Positions 52,284 to 60,039 of a stretch of 64,000 nt of DNA are shown here, piece after piece; positions within the stretch are counted from its first letter, which is position 1, and the number at the start of each line of letters is the position of its first letter. Origin of the DNA: Parafrankia sp. EUN1f (lineage in GTDB: Bacteria; Actinomycetota; Actinomycetes; Frankiales; Frankiaceae); assembly GCF_000177675.1 (NCBI RefSeq), contig NZ_ADGX01000001.1, positions 1 through 64,000 on the forward strand, given 5' to 3'. Under the pieces are notes generated by a model, which saw only the letters and a list, made by a program, of their open reading frames with translations, did no database searches and was not told the DNA's origin. The position numbers and the translations under genes were made by a program.

Positions 52284-52946
52284 CACGCCTCGTCCTCACC
52301 GGCACATGCCTACTGGGATTACTTGCTGCGGGGGCTCCGGCGTTCGCTGACAGCTACGCGACCACGGACTGTGCGCAGAATCCGATCCCGGGCTGTGACC
52401 TGGCCGCGGGTGGTGACGGCCTCGCACCGGCATCTCCTGGCGGGCAGGCGCCGCCACCGCAGGGCGGCGGGAGCGGCGGCTCGGGTCGCGGTGGGTCGAC
52501 CCGCCCTCCGGGTGATGTGGCGCTCGACCCTGCGGATGTCGCGCGCTGTTCCTACGTCCGCAGCGACCTCCAGCCCACCACAGAGGCGATCCAGCCGGTG
52601 CTGTTCCGCCCGGCCCCCGACGACGGCGGTCTGCGGGTGGTGACGGCGGTCGACCGGCCCGGCCCGCTCCTCGCGCGGCCGGTCGCGACGGGGCCCGGAC
52701 GGTCGGCCGGGTGCCTGGTATGTCTACCAGTGCCAGACCGAAGGGGTGCGGGACGCGTTGTACCGGCCGCCGGTATGGATAGCCGACGGCCAGGGCGGGC
52801 CGGTGGCAGGCAGGCCGGGATGTGGGTGGGCTGGCGGAGCAGGCCCGCAGCCAGCTGCGGCTGCAAGGCCCGGCGATCGCGTTGAGCCCGATCGGCCGGC
52901 AGTTGATCCGCTTGCCGACCTGGATGTGGCTGGACCCCGCCGGCTG
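52274..52946 (+). pseudogene. Secreted conjugation-associated protein gene, frameshifted and cut off
   Basis: ATG 52274 encodes MQLTRLVLTGTCLLGLLAAG-APAFA, a clear signal peptide, then a Pro/Gly-rich linker and DLQPTTEAIQPVLFRPAPDD. Near 52710 the frame breaks; the match resumes as AWYVYQCQTEGVRDALYRPP and later LIRLPTWMWLDPAGW, a pattern typical of exported proteins in actinobacterial conjugative elements. At 52947 it is cut by the 202-bp ADH repeat. Confidence 0.6.
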
Positions 52947-53131
52947 GCGTACGGACGCCCGGCGGCGCCGCCGAGGAGGGCTCGCAGGCCCGGATCGTGC
53001 GCGACCGACCGGGGGGCGAGGAGCGCGGGGCGGCGCGAGCCGAGCCGGCTGAGCTCGTCAGCGAGCCGGGCGGCGCTGCCCGGGCCGTGGTGCAACCGCA
53101 CCGAGGACCACAGCACAGGTCCATCGCTCAC
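52947..53131 (-). pseudogene. 5' fragment of the iron-ADH gene
   Basis: GTG 53131 overlaps the ACAD stop (GTGA). The frame reads VRLHHGPGSAARLADELSRL and LLGGAAGRPYA, then stops matching at 52947 where the conjugation-type gene begins. It equals the first about 60 codons of the intact gene at 15967-17097. It shows that the ancestral operon order was ACAD, ACAD, ADH. Confidence 0.88.
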
Positions 53132-53148
53132 CGACGTGCCGGTCCCAG
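52947..53148 (+). repeat. 202-bp repeat, copy 2
   Basis: Same orientation and one mismatch relative to 16913-17114, 36,034 bases away. Its left end is an abrupt junction to the conjugation-type gene and its right end lies in the last codons of the ACAD gene. Confidence 0.9.
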
Positions 53149-54240
53149 CCCGAGGCCCGCAGCGAGCCGGTCGAGGTGTTCGTCGGCCGGCCCGAGTAGC
53201 CGCGCGGAGGACAGCGCCCGCTTGTAGTAGAGGTGGGCAGGGTGCTCCCACGCGTACCCGACCCCGCCCAGGACCTGGAGCGCGGCGGCGGCGGCGCGTT
53301 CGATCGCCGGGGAGACATGGGCGCAGGTGAGCGCGGCGAGCTCCACCGGGTCCTCGAGCCTGTCGACAGCAGCGGCGGGGGTCGAGACCGCCCAGGCCGC
53401 GTAGCGGGCGACCACCCGGGCCGAGTCCACGTCGGCATAGGCGTCGGCCAGCAGGTGCTTGACCGCCTGGAAGCCACCGATGGGCCGGCCGAACTGCTGC
53501 CGGGTGAGCGCGTGCTCGACGGCGAGGTCCAGGACGCCCTGGCCGACGCCGACCTGCTCGGCAGCGAGCAGGATGCGGGTGATCGCCTGGGCGCGGACGA
53601 GCGCGGCCTCGTCGAGATCGGTGGCCACCGAGGTGGCCGGCGTCCCGTCCAGGACCACCGTCCCGAGCGAGCGGGCCGGGTCCAGTGGCGTCTCGGACGT
53701 CACGGAGGCACTCCCCCGCTCGACCGTGAAGAGGCCGAGACCGTCCGCCGTTCTCGCGGCCACGAGGAGCAGGTCGACCGAGTCCCCGTGCAGCACGTGC
53801 GCCCGCTGGCCGGTCACGCGCCAGCCCCCGTCCCGGGCGCTGGCGGTGAGCCCGTCCGCGGGCCGCGCGGCGTCCACCCAGGTGGCTGTGCGTTCCCCGG
53901 CGGCGATCTCGGTCAGCGCGGGGTGGGCACCCGGCCCGCCGGCGCGCAGCACAGCCACCGCCGCGCCCGCGGTCGCGAGCAGCGGCTGGGAGGACACCGC
54001 CTGCCCGGCGGCCTCCAGCACGAGCGCAAGATCCAGCCATGTTCCGTCCGCGCCATCGTGCTCGGCCGGCACCGCGATGGCGGGAAAGCCCGCCTCGGTG
54101 GCCAGCCGGGCCCAGATCTTGGGCTCCTGACCGGGGCGCCCGGCCAGGATCGCCGCACGGTCGTCCGCGAGCACGTCGGTGAAGAACCGGCGGGCCAAGG
54201 CGGCGAGGTCGGCCTGGTCGGCGTCGAGTTCAAAACGCAT
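53128..54240 (-). CDS. Acyl-CoA dehydrogenase (second subunit of a pair)
   Basis: A 370-residue ACAD-fold protein: LDADQADLAALARRFFTDVL at the N-terminus, ALTRQQFGRPIGGFQAVKHL in the C-terminal domain, and LGGVGYAWEHPAHLYYKRAL. The usual EGT/GGT segment is missing; it ends SSARLLGPADEHLDRLAAGL, as in the partner subunits of heteromeric ACADs. It is encoded nine bases after another ACAD gene, so an alpha2beta2 enzyme like the FadE pairs for steroid side chains in Mycobacterium is plausible. Its stop overlaps the start of the ADH fragment. Confidence 0.85.
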   Translation of the reverse strand: MRFELDADQADLAALARRFFTDVLADDRAAILAGRPGQEPKIWARLATEAGFPAIAVPAEHDGADGTWLDLALVLEAAGQAVSSQPLLATAGAAVAVLRAGGPGAHPALTEIAAGERTATWVDAARPADGLTASARDGGWRVTGQRAHVLHGDSVDLLLVAARTADGLGLFTVERGSASVTSETPLDPARSLGTVVLDGTPATSVATDLDEAALVRAQAITRILLAAEQVGVGQGVLDLAVEHALTRQQFGRPIGGFQAVKHLLADAYADVDSARVVARYAAWAVSTPAAAVDRLEDPVELAALTCAHVSPAIERAAAAALQVLGGVGYAWEHPAHLYYKRALSSARLLGPADEHLDRLAAGLGLGPARR

Positions 54241-54249
54241 GTCCGTCTC

Positions 54250-55488
54250 CTACCGAGCAGCTGTGGTCGGGCGCTGTTCACGGGGCAGGCCGAGCAGCCG
54301 CTCACCGATGGTGTTGCGCTGGATCTGAAGTGAGCCGCCGTAGACGGTGATCGGCCGGGCATGCAGGGCGGCCTGGATCCAGGCCGTGCGCGAGGTGGGG
54401 TCGACCCCCTTCGGCTGCGGGCCGCGTGCGGCGACGGTGTCGGGGCCCACCAGAGCGACTGCGTCCGGACCGAGCACGTCCAGCGCGAGTTCGGTGACGC
54501 GCTGGCGGTAGCGGGAGACGAACCACTTGGTCACCGACGACTCGGCTCCGGGGACCGCCTTCGAGGAGACGGCGGCCAGCGTGCGCAGGGCCAGGCAGCG
54601 GATCGCGTGCGCGTCGGCCCGGCAGCGGGCGAGGCGCCGGGTCACCGACGTGTCGTCGGCCCGGCCGCTCTCGACGATCAGCTTCGCCAGCCGCTCCAGC
54701 TCGATCCGGGACGAGACGGCCAGGGCCAGGCCGCCCGCGCCGCGCTCGAACCCGAGGAGCGCCATGGCCACCGTCGCGCCTTGCCCGACACCGCCGACGA
54801 CGTGGTCGGCGCGGGCCACGGCATCGTCGAAGAACACCTCGGCGAGTTCGGTCTCTCCGGCCATGTTCCGGATGCCCCGGACGGTCACGCCGCGCTGGTC
54901 GATCGGGATGAGCAGGAAGCTCAGCCCCTTGGCTCCCTTGACCTCCGGGTCCGTCCGGACGACGGTGAAGATCCAGTTCGCGGTGGTGCCGGCGGTCTGC
55001 CAGACCTTCTGCCCGTTGACGATCCAGGTATCGCCGGAGCGGTGCGCCACGGTCCGCACGTTGAACAGGTCGGAGCCGGCCTCGGGCTCGGAGTAGCCCT
55101 GGGCCCAGCGGATCTCGCCGGAGAGGGTCCGGGGCAGGAAGTAGTCACGCTGTTCCGGGGAGCCGTAGTGCATCAACGTCGGGCCCAGCAGCTGGAGGCC
55201 GAAGGTGTCGTTCGGTGTCGGGTACTGGGGTGCGCCGGCCTCCGCCAGCTCCTCCGCGACGATCGACTGCTCGATGATGCTCAGCCCACCGCCGCCGTAC
55301 TCGGCGGGCCAGCCCGCTGCGAACATGCCGCTCTCCAGCAGTCGTTCCCGCCACCACGGGTCGAATCGGGCCCGTTCCTCCGTACCGAGCGCGCCATAGC
55401 CAGCCCAGTCCGCGGGCAACAGGGAGCGCAGCGTCGACCGGACCTCGTCGCGATAGGCCTGCTCGGCGGCGGAATAGCGAAGGTCCAC
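54250..55488 (-). CDS. Acyl-CoA dehydrogenase (first subunit of a pair)
   Basis: A 412-residue ACAD: GGGGLSIIEQSIVAEELAEA, the FAD/substrate segment WAQGYSEPEAGSDLFNVRT, WIVNGQKVWQT, and the C-terminal TVYGGSLQIQRNTIGERLLG. The start is GTG 55488 behind AGGAGGAGC. It is the first gene of the leftward arm, starting 46 bases from the shared operator at 55534. Remains of its first codons are found at 17126 in the collapsed locus. Confidence 0.88.
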   Translation of the reverse strand: MDLRYSAAEQAYRDEVRSTLRSLLPADWAGYGALGTEERARFDPWWRERLLESGMFAAGWPAEYGGGGLSIIEQSIVAEELAEAGAPQYPTPNDTFGLQLLGPTLMHYGSPEQRDYFLPRTLSGEIRWAQGYSEPEAGSDLFNVRTVAHRSGDTWIVNGQKVWQTAGTTANWIFTVVRTDPEVKGAKGLSFLLIPIDQRGVTVRGIRNMAGETELAEVFFDDAVARADHVVGGVGQGATVAMALLGFERGAGGLALAVSSRIELERLAKLIVESGRADDTSVTRRLARCRADAHAIRCLALRTLAAVSSKAVPGAESSVTKWFVSRYRQRVTELALDVLGPDAVALVGPDTVAARGPQPKGVDPTSRTAWIQAALHARPITVYGGSLQIQRNTIGERLLGLPREQRPTTAAR

Positions 55489-55533
55489 GTTGCTCCTCCT
55501 AGTAGGGCATGACCTCGTATGGTAAGCATCTAC

Positions 55534-55554
55534 TTGGCATGCAGTATGGCATGC
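55534..55554. promoter_or_regulatory. Operator-like TTGGCATGC palindrome, divergent promoter
   Basis: TTGGCATGCAGTATGGCATG followed by C, between the ACAD arm (leftward) and the SDR arm (rightward). It differs from the 4575 and 17166 sites at only one or two bases. Its central position allows one regulator to control all six genes of the locus. Confidence 0.68.
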
Positions 55555-55633
55555 TTATGGTGGATGCAGCAGGCGGAATTCGCAGTGGTGCGGGCCGCCG
55601 CTCTTCGGTCCGCTCCCAGAGAGGAACGACCAC

Positions 55634-56395
55634 ATGGTGAACCTGACGGACCGGGTCGCGATCGTCACCGGAGGAGGACAGGGGATCGGGGCCGCGACCG
55701 CGCAGCGGCTGGCCACCGCGGGAGCCGCGGTCGCGGTGATCGATCTGGTCGAGGCGAACGCCAAGTCGGTCGCCGCCCAGATCGCCGAGGCCGGCGGCGC
55801 CGCTGTGGCGGTGGCATGCGACGTGTCCCAGGAGGACCAGGTCGCGGCCGCCGTCGAGCGGACCGTGGCGGAGCTCGGCCCGGTTGGGGTCCTCGTGAAC
55901 AACGCCGGCGTGCTGCGGGACAACCTGGTCTTCAAGATGTCGCTCGACGACTGGACCACCGTGATCGACACCCATCTGCGGGGGACGTTCCTGTTCACCC
56001 GGGCGGCGCAGGCGTCGATGGTGAAGCAGCGGTGGGGCCGCATCGTGAACCTGTCGAGCGTGGCGGCGCTGGGCAACCGGGGGCAGACCAACTACTCGGC
56101 CGCGAAGGCCGGCCTGCAGGGCATGACCAAGACGCACGCGATCGAGCTGGGCCAGTTCAACATCACGGTCAACGCCGTAGCGCCCGGTTTCGTGGAGACG
56201 CCGATGATCAGGCAGACGGCTGCCCGGCAGGGCCTCGACTTCGAGGCGTACAAGGAGGCGGTGGCGGAGCGGAACCCGATGCGCCGCGTCGCCCAGCCGA
56301 TCGACATCGCGAACGCGATCGCCCTGCTGGCCAGCGAGGACGCCGGTTTCATCAACGGGCAGGTCATCTACGTCGCCGGCGGGCCACGGGCATGA
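55634..56395 (+). CDS. Short-chain dehydrogenase/reductase (FabG-like)
   Basis: A 253-residue SDR: TGGGQGIG at about residues 11-18, VAVIDLVEAN with Asp for NAD, NNAGVLRDN, and NLSSVAALGNRGQTNYSAAK with Ser, Tyr and Lys. The product resembles 3-hydroxyacyl-CoA or 17-hydroxysteroid dehydrogenases. It is the first gene of the rightward arm; its stop overlaps the next start (ATGA). Its leader is partly retained at 17188-17243. Confidence 0.87.
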   Translation: MVNLTDRVAIVTGGGQGIGAATAQRLATAGAAVAVIDLVEANAKSVAAQIAEAGGAAVAVACDVSQEDQVAAAVERTVAELGPVGVLVNNAGVLRDNLVFKMSLDDWTTVIDTHLRGTFLFTRAAQASMVKQRWGRIVNLSSVAALGNRGQTNYSAAKAGLQGMTKTHAIELGQFNITVNAVAPGFVETPMIRQTAARQGLDFEAYKEAVAERNPMRRVAQPIDIANAIALLASEDAGFINGQVIYVAGGPRA

Positions 56396-57543
56396 GCATC
56401 CGGGGGGCGGCGTTCATTGCGGGCGCCTACGAGCATCCCGGCCGCGTGCTGCCGGACACATCGACTGCGCAGATCCACGTCGAGGCCGCGGTCGGTGCCC
56501 TCGCGGACGCGGGCCTGGACCTGACAGATGTTGACGGCTACCTCTGCTCCGGAGACGCGCCGGGCGGGCCCATCGCGATGGCCGACCACCTCGGTCTCGC
56601 GGCGCGGCACCTCGACTCGACCGACCTCGGTGGCTCCACCTACGTGGCTGAGGTGAGCCATGCCGCGCAGGCGATCGCGGCGGGCAAGTGCTCGGTCGTA
56701 TTGATCACGATGGGCGGGCGGCCGCGGTCCGCGGGCCGGCGGGTACCGCCCTCGGCCGGGCCAGCGCAGCCGTTCGAGATGCCGTACGGGCACAGCAACC
56801 CGGCGTCGTATGCCCTGGCGGCCAGGCGGCACATGCACGAGTTCGGCACCACGCCCGCGCAGCTGGCCGAGGTGAAGGTCGCTGCCGCCGCGCACGCCCA
56901 GCACAACCCGAACGCGTTCCTCCAGAAGCCGGTCACGGTAGAGGAGGTCCTGGGCTCACCGCTGATCGCGGCTCCGCTGCACCGGCTGGACTGCTGTGTC
57001 GTCACCGACGGCGGTGGAGCGCTGGTCGTGGTGTCACCGCAGGTGGCACAGTCCCTGGAACGCCGGACGGTGAAGGTGCTGGGGGCCGGAGAGGCCGCCA
57101 AGCACACCGATCTGGGCAGGATCGACCTGACCTACACGGGAGCGGTGTGGTCGGGACCACGCGCGTTCACCGAGGCCGGCGTGTCACACGCCGACATCGA
57201 CTACGTCTCGATCTACGACTCGTTCACCATCACCGTGATCATCACGCTGGAGGATCTCGGCTTCTGCGCCAAGGGCGAGGGCGGGCGGTTCGTCTCGGAT
57301 GGCACGTTGCAGGCGACAGGCCGCCTCCCGTTCAACACCGATGGCGGGTCACTGTGCAACAACCATCCGGCCAACCGCGGGGGAATGACCCGCACGATCG
57401 AGGCCGTGCGTCAGCTGCGCGGGGAGGCAGCCGCGGCAGTGCAGGTTCCGAACTGCGACCTCGCACTGGTACACGGGACCGGCGGGTGGCTCGGCACCCG
57501 AATGGGCAGCGCGACGTTGATCCTGGGGCAGGAGGACGCATGA
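56392..57543 (+). CDS. Thiolase-like lipid-transfer-type protein (probable aldolase subunit)
   Basis: A 383-residue thiolase-fold protein. The N-terminal half has LGGSTYVAEVSHAAQAIAAG where thiolases carry the nucleophile Cys, so the Cys is absent. The C-terminal half has VSIYDSFTITVIITLEDLGF, NTDGGSLCNNHPANRGGMTR and HGTGGWLGTRMGS, again without the second Cys. This pattern is that of Ltp2-type proteins, which with a DUF35 partner perform retro-aldol cleavage in steroid side-chain breakdown. The next gene encodes a DUF35 protein and overlaps it by four bases. A retro-aldolase role is therefore favoured over thiolysis (inference). Confidence 0.83.
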   Translation: MSIRGAAFIAGAYEHPGRVLPDTSTAQIHVEAAVGALADAGLDLTDVDGYLCSGDAPGGPIAMADHLGLAARHLDSTDLGGSTYVAEVSHAAQAIAAGKCSVVLITMGGRPRSAGRRVPPSAGPAQPFEMPYGHSNPASYALAARRHMHEFGTTPAQLAEVKVAAAAHAQHNPNAFLQKPVTVEEVLGSPLIAAPLHRLDCCVVTDGGGALVVVSPQVAQSLERRTVKVLGAGEAAKHTDLGRIDLTYTGAVWSGPRAFTEAGVSHADIDYVSIYDSFTITVIITLEDLGFCAKGEGGRFVSDGTLQATGRLPFNTDGGSLCNNHPANRGGMTRTIEAVRQLRGEAAAAVQVPNCDLALVHGTGGWLGTRMGSATLILGQEDA

Positions 57544-57965
57544 CCAGCGCCGAACGGCGATTCCCCGACGTGGACCCGCCCGTCGAGCCCGGCCTCGAGC
57601 CGTATTGGGAGGCAGCCACCGAGGGACGGCTGGTCCTGAGCCGCTGCGCCGAGGACGGTGCCGCGCTGTGGCCGCCCCGGCCCTTCTGCCCCCGGCACGC
57701 GTCCGCCGGCGTCCGCTGGGAGCCCGCCGGCGGCGGCGCGGAGGTCTACAGCTACACGGTCGTGCACCGGGGCGAGGGGGCCTTCGCGGCAGTCGCCCCG
57801 TACGTCCTCGCCTACGTTCAGCTCGACGAGGGGCCCCGGATGCTGACCAACCTGGTGACGTCCGACGGCAGGCCAGCGACCGAGGCCAGCATCGGGCAGC
57901 GTGTCGTGGCCCGGTTCGAGCAGCAAGGGAAGCTCCCCGTCCTTCGGTTCACCCAGAGCCACTGA
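57540..57965 (+). CDS. DUF35 OB-fold protein, partner of the thiolase-like protein
   Basis: A 141-residue protein with an N-terminal helix (LEPYWEAATEGRLVLSRC), a zinc-ribbon-like part and an OB fold (VYSYTVVHRGEGAFAAVAPY, VARFEQQGKLPVLRF). The rubredoxin-like cysteines are reduced to RCAED and FCPRHAS, so only two Cys remain and metal binding is doubtful. DUF35 proteins bind the acyl-CoA and dock on thiolase-like aldolases. Four-base overlap with the thiolase-like gene supports a complex. Confidence 0.83.
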   Translation: MTSAERRFPDVDPPVEPGLEPYWEAATEGRLVLSRCAEDGAALWPPRPFCPRHASAGVRWEPAGGGAEVYSYTVVHRGEGAFAAVAPYVLAYVQLDEGPRMLTNLVTSDGRPATEASIGQRVVARFEQQGKLPVLRFTQSH

Positions 57966-58034
57966 CGGCGGGCACCGTGCTTTCCCAAAACAGAGCTTTC
58001 CTGAAACAGCGCCGTGCATGGCAAGGAGGCCCGC

Positions 58035-59936
58035 GTGGGTAGGTACGAGGACGTTTTCCGGGCCAGCGTGGAGGACCGGGAGAGGTTCTGGCTGAACGCC
58101 GCGGGGGCGCTCGACTGGCACCGGGCACCCACCAGGGCCCTCGACGACTCGAACCCGCCTTTCTACCGCTGGTTCGCCGACGGGGAGATCAACGTCGCGC
58201 ACAACGCGCTGGACCGACACGTCGAGGCCGGCCGCGGCGACCAGGCCGCGCTGATCTACGACTCTCCGGTCACCGACACCCGACGCACCTACACCTACAC
58301 GCAGCTGCGCGACGAGGTCGCGACCTTCGCCGGGGTGCTGCGCGGCCTGGGCGTCGGGCTCGGGGACCGCGTGGTGATCTACATGCCGATGATCCCCGAG
58401 GCCGCGATCGCGATGCTCGCCTGCGCGCGGCTCGGCGCGGTGCACTCGGTGGTGTTCGGCGGGTTCGCCGCCAAGGAACTCGCGGCCCGCATCGACGACG
58501 CAGCCCCCAAGGTCGTCGTCTCCGCCTCGTGCGGGATCGAGGGCAGGCGGATCATCGAGTACAAGCCGCTGCTGGACAAGGCGATCGAGCTGTCGGCGAA
58601 CAAGCCGCAGACGCAGGTCATCCTGCAGCGCCCGCAGGCCGTGGCAGCGATGGGCCCGAACGACGCCGACTGGGCCGAGGCCGCCGCCTCGGCGACCCCC
58701 GCCGACCCGGTAACCGTGAAGTCGACCGACCCCCTCTACGTGCTCTACACCTCCGGCACCACGGGCCGGCCCAAGGGCGTGGTCCGCGACAGCGGCGGCT
58801 ACGCCACCGCGCTGGCCTGGTCGATGCCCAACGTCTACGACGTCGGCCCCGGCCAGACAATCTTCACCGCCTCCGACGTCGGCTGGGTCGTCGGGCACTC
58901 CTACATCGTCTACGCCCCGCTGCTGGCCGGGGCGACCACCGTCCTCTACGAGGGCAAGCCGGTCGGCACCCCCGACGCCGGTCAGTTCTGGCGGGTCATG
59001 TCCGAGTACGGCGTGCGCAGCATGTTCACCGCGCCGACGGCCTTTCGGGCACTGCGCAAGGAGGACCCGAACGGCGACTACGCGCGCAGGTACGACCTGT
59101 CCGGGCTGCGCTACCTGTTCCTGGCCGGGGAGCGGCTCGACCCTGAGACCTACCGCTGGGCCTCGGAACTGCTGAAGATCCCGGTCATCGACCACTGGTG
59201 GCAGACCGAGACCGGCTGGCCGATCGTGGCCAACCCGGCCGGCATCGAGCTGCTGGAGATCAAGCCCGGCTCACCGACCCGGCCCCTGCCCGGCTGGGAC
59301 ATCCGGGTCCTCGACACCGACGGCAGGCCCGCGCCGGCCGGGGAGGACGGCGCGATCGTCGCGAAGCTGCCGCTCCCGCCGGGCGCGTTCCCCACTCTGT
59401 GGAACGACGACGAGCGGTTCGTGAAATCCTACCTGTCGGCTTTCGACGGCTACTATCTCACCGGCGACGGCGGCCGCATCGACGCCGACGGCTACGTGTT
59501 CGTGATGGGCCGCACCGACGATGTCATCAACGTCGCGGGGCACCGCCTGTCCACCGGCGGCATGGAGGAGGTCCTCGCCTCGCACCCCGACGTCGCCGAA
59601 TGTGCAGTCATCGGCGTCTCGGACCAGATGAAAGGCCAGCTCCCGCGCGGGTTCGTAGTCCTCAAAGCCGGTGTCCTGGACCGAGAAGGGGCCGCCACCG
59701 AAGGCTACGAGGACAGGCTACGCGCCGCGCTGGTCCAGATGGTGCGCGACCAGGTCGGCGCGGTGGCCTCACTCAAGGAGATCTCGATCGTGCCCGCACT
59801 ACCTAAGACCCGCTCCGGGAAGATCCTGCGCAAGACCATGCGCGGTATCGCCGACGGCATCGACGAGCCGGTGCCGTCCACCCTCGACGACGCCTCAGTC
59901 CTCGACGCCCTGCGGCCCATCCTGCGCCCTCGGTGA
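58035..59936 (+). CDS. Acyl-CoA synthetase (acetyl/propionyl-CoA synthetase type)
   Basis: A 633-residue AMP-forming synthetase close to PrpE/Acs: N-terminal RFWLNAAGALDWHRAPTRAL, the P-loop YTSGTTGRPKG, DHWWQTETGWP (AMP-binding and acyl-pocket Trp), GRTDDVINVAGHRLSTG, and C-terminal PKTRSGKILRKT with the catalytic Lys. GTG 58035 follows AAGGAGG by five bases. A short or medium acid such as propionate is expected, possibly recycling a product of the aldol cleavage. It closes the rightward arm; a strong terminator follows. The last 22 codons recur as a scrap at 17246. Confidence 0.87.
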   Translation: MGRYEDVFRASVEDRERFWLNAAGALDWHRAPTRALDDSNPPFYRWFADGEINVAHNALDRHVEAGRGDQAALIYDSPVTDTRRTYTYTQLRDEVATFAGVLRGLGVGLGDRVVIYMPMIPEAAIAMLACARLGAVHSVVFGGFAAKELAARIDDAAPKVVVSASCGIEGRRIIEYKPLLDKAIELSANKPQTQVILQRPQAVAAMGPNDADWAEAAASATPADPVTVKSTDPLYVLYTSGTTGRPKGVVRDSGGYATALAWSMPNVYDVGPGQTIFTASDVGWVVGHSYIVYAPLLAGATTVLYEGKPVGTPDAGQFWRVMSEYGVRSMFTAPTAFRALRKEDPNGDYARRYDLSGLRYLFLAGERLDPETYRWASELLKIPVIDHWWQTETGWPIVANPAGIELLEIKPGSPTRPLPGWDIRVLDTDGRPAPAGEDGAIVAKLPLPPGAFPTLWNDDERFVKSYLSAFDGYYLTGDGGRIDADGYVFVMGRTDDVINVAGHRLSTGGMEEVLASHPDVAECAVIGVSDQMKGQLPRGFVVLKAGVLDREGAATEGYEDRLRAALVQMVRDQVGAVASLKEISIVPALPKTRSGKILRKTMRGIADGIDEPVPSTLDDASVLDALRPILRPR

Positions 59937-59983
59937 CGGCCGCAGCTGCACAGGCACTACGGCCAACCCGCCGGCCGCTTACG

Positions 59984-60020
59984 CTGCGGGCCCCGATGCC
60001 GATGGCATCGGGGCCCGCAG
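59984..60020. terminator. Bidirectional terminator hairpin
   Basis: CTGCGGGCCCCGATGCC and its exact complement form a 17-pair stem with the 3-base loop GAT. It lies between the convergent synthetase and mycofactocin-type SDR genes. The related hairpin at 17359 follows the synthetase scrap. Confidence 0.85.
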
Positions 60021-60039
60021 GCAGTTCTGGCCGCTTTGA

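Noticed and set aside
57411-59195. 594-codon minus-strand frame opposite DUF35 and synthetase genes
   Set aside because: Repetitive Val/Arg/Gly composition typical of shadows; plus-strand genes are certain.
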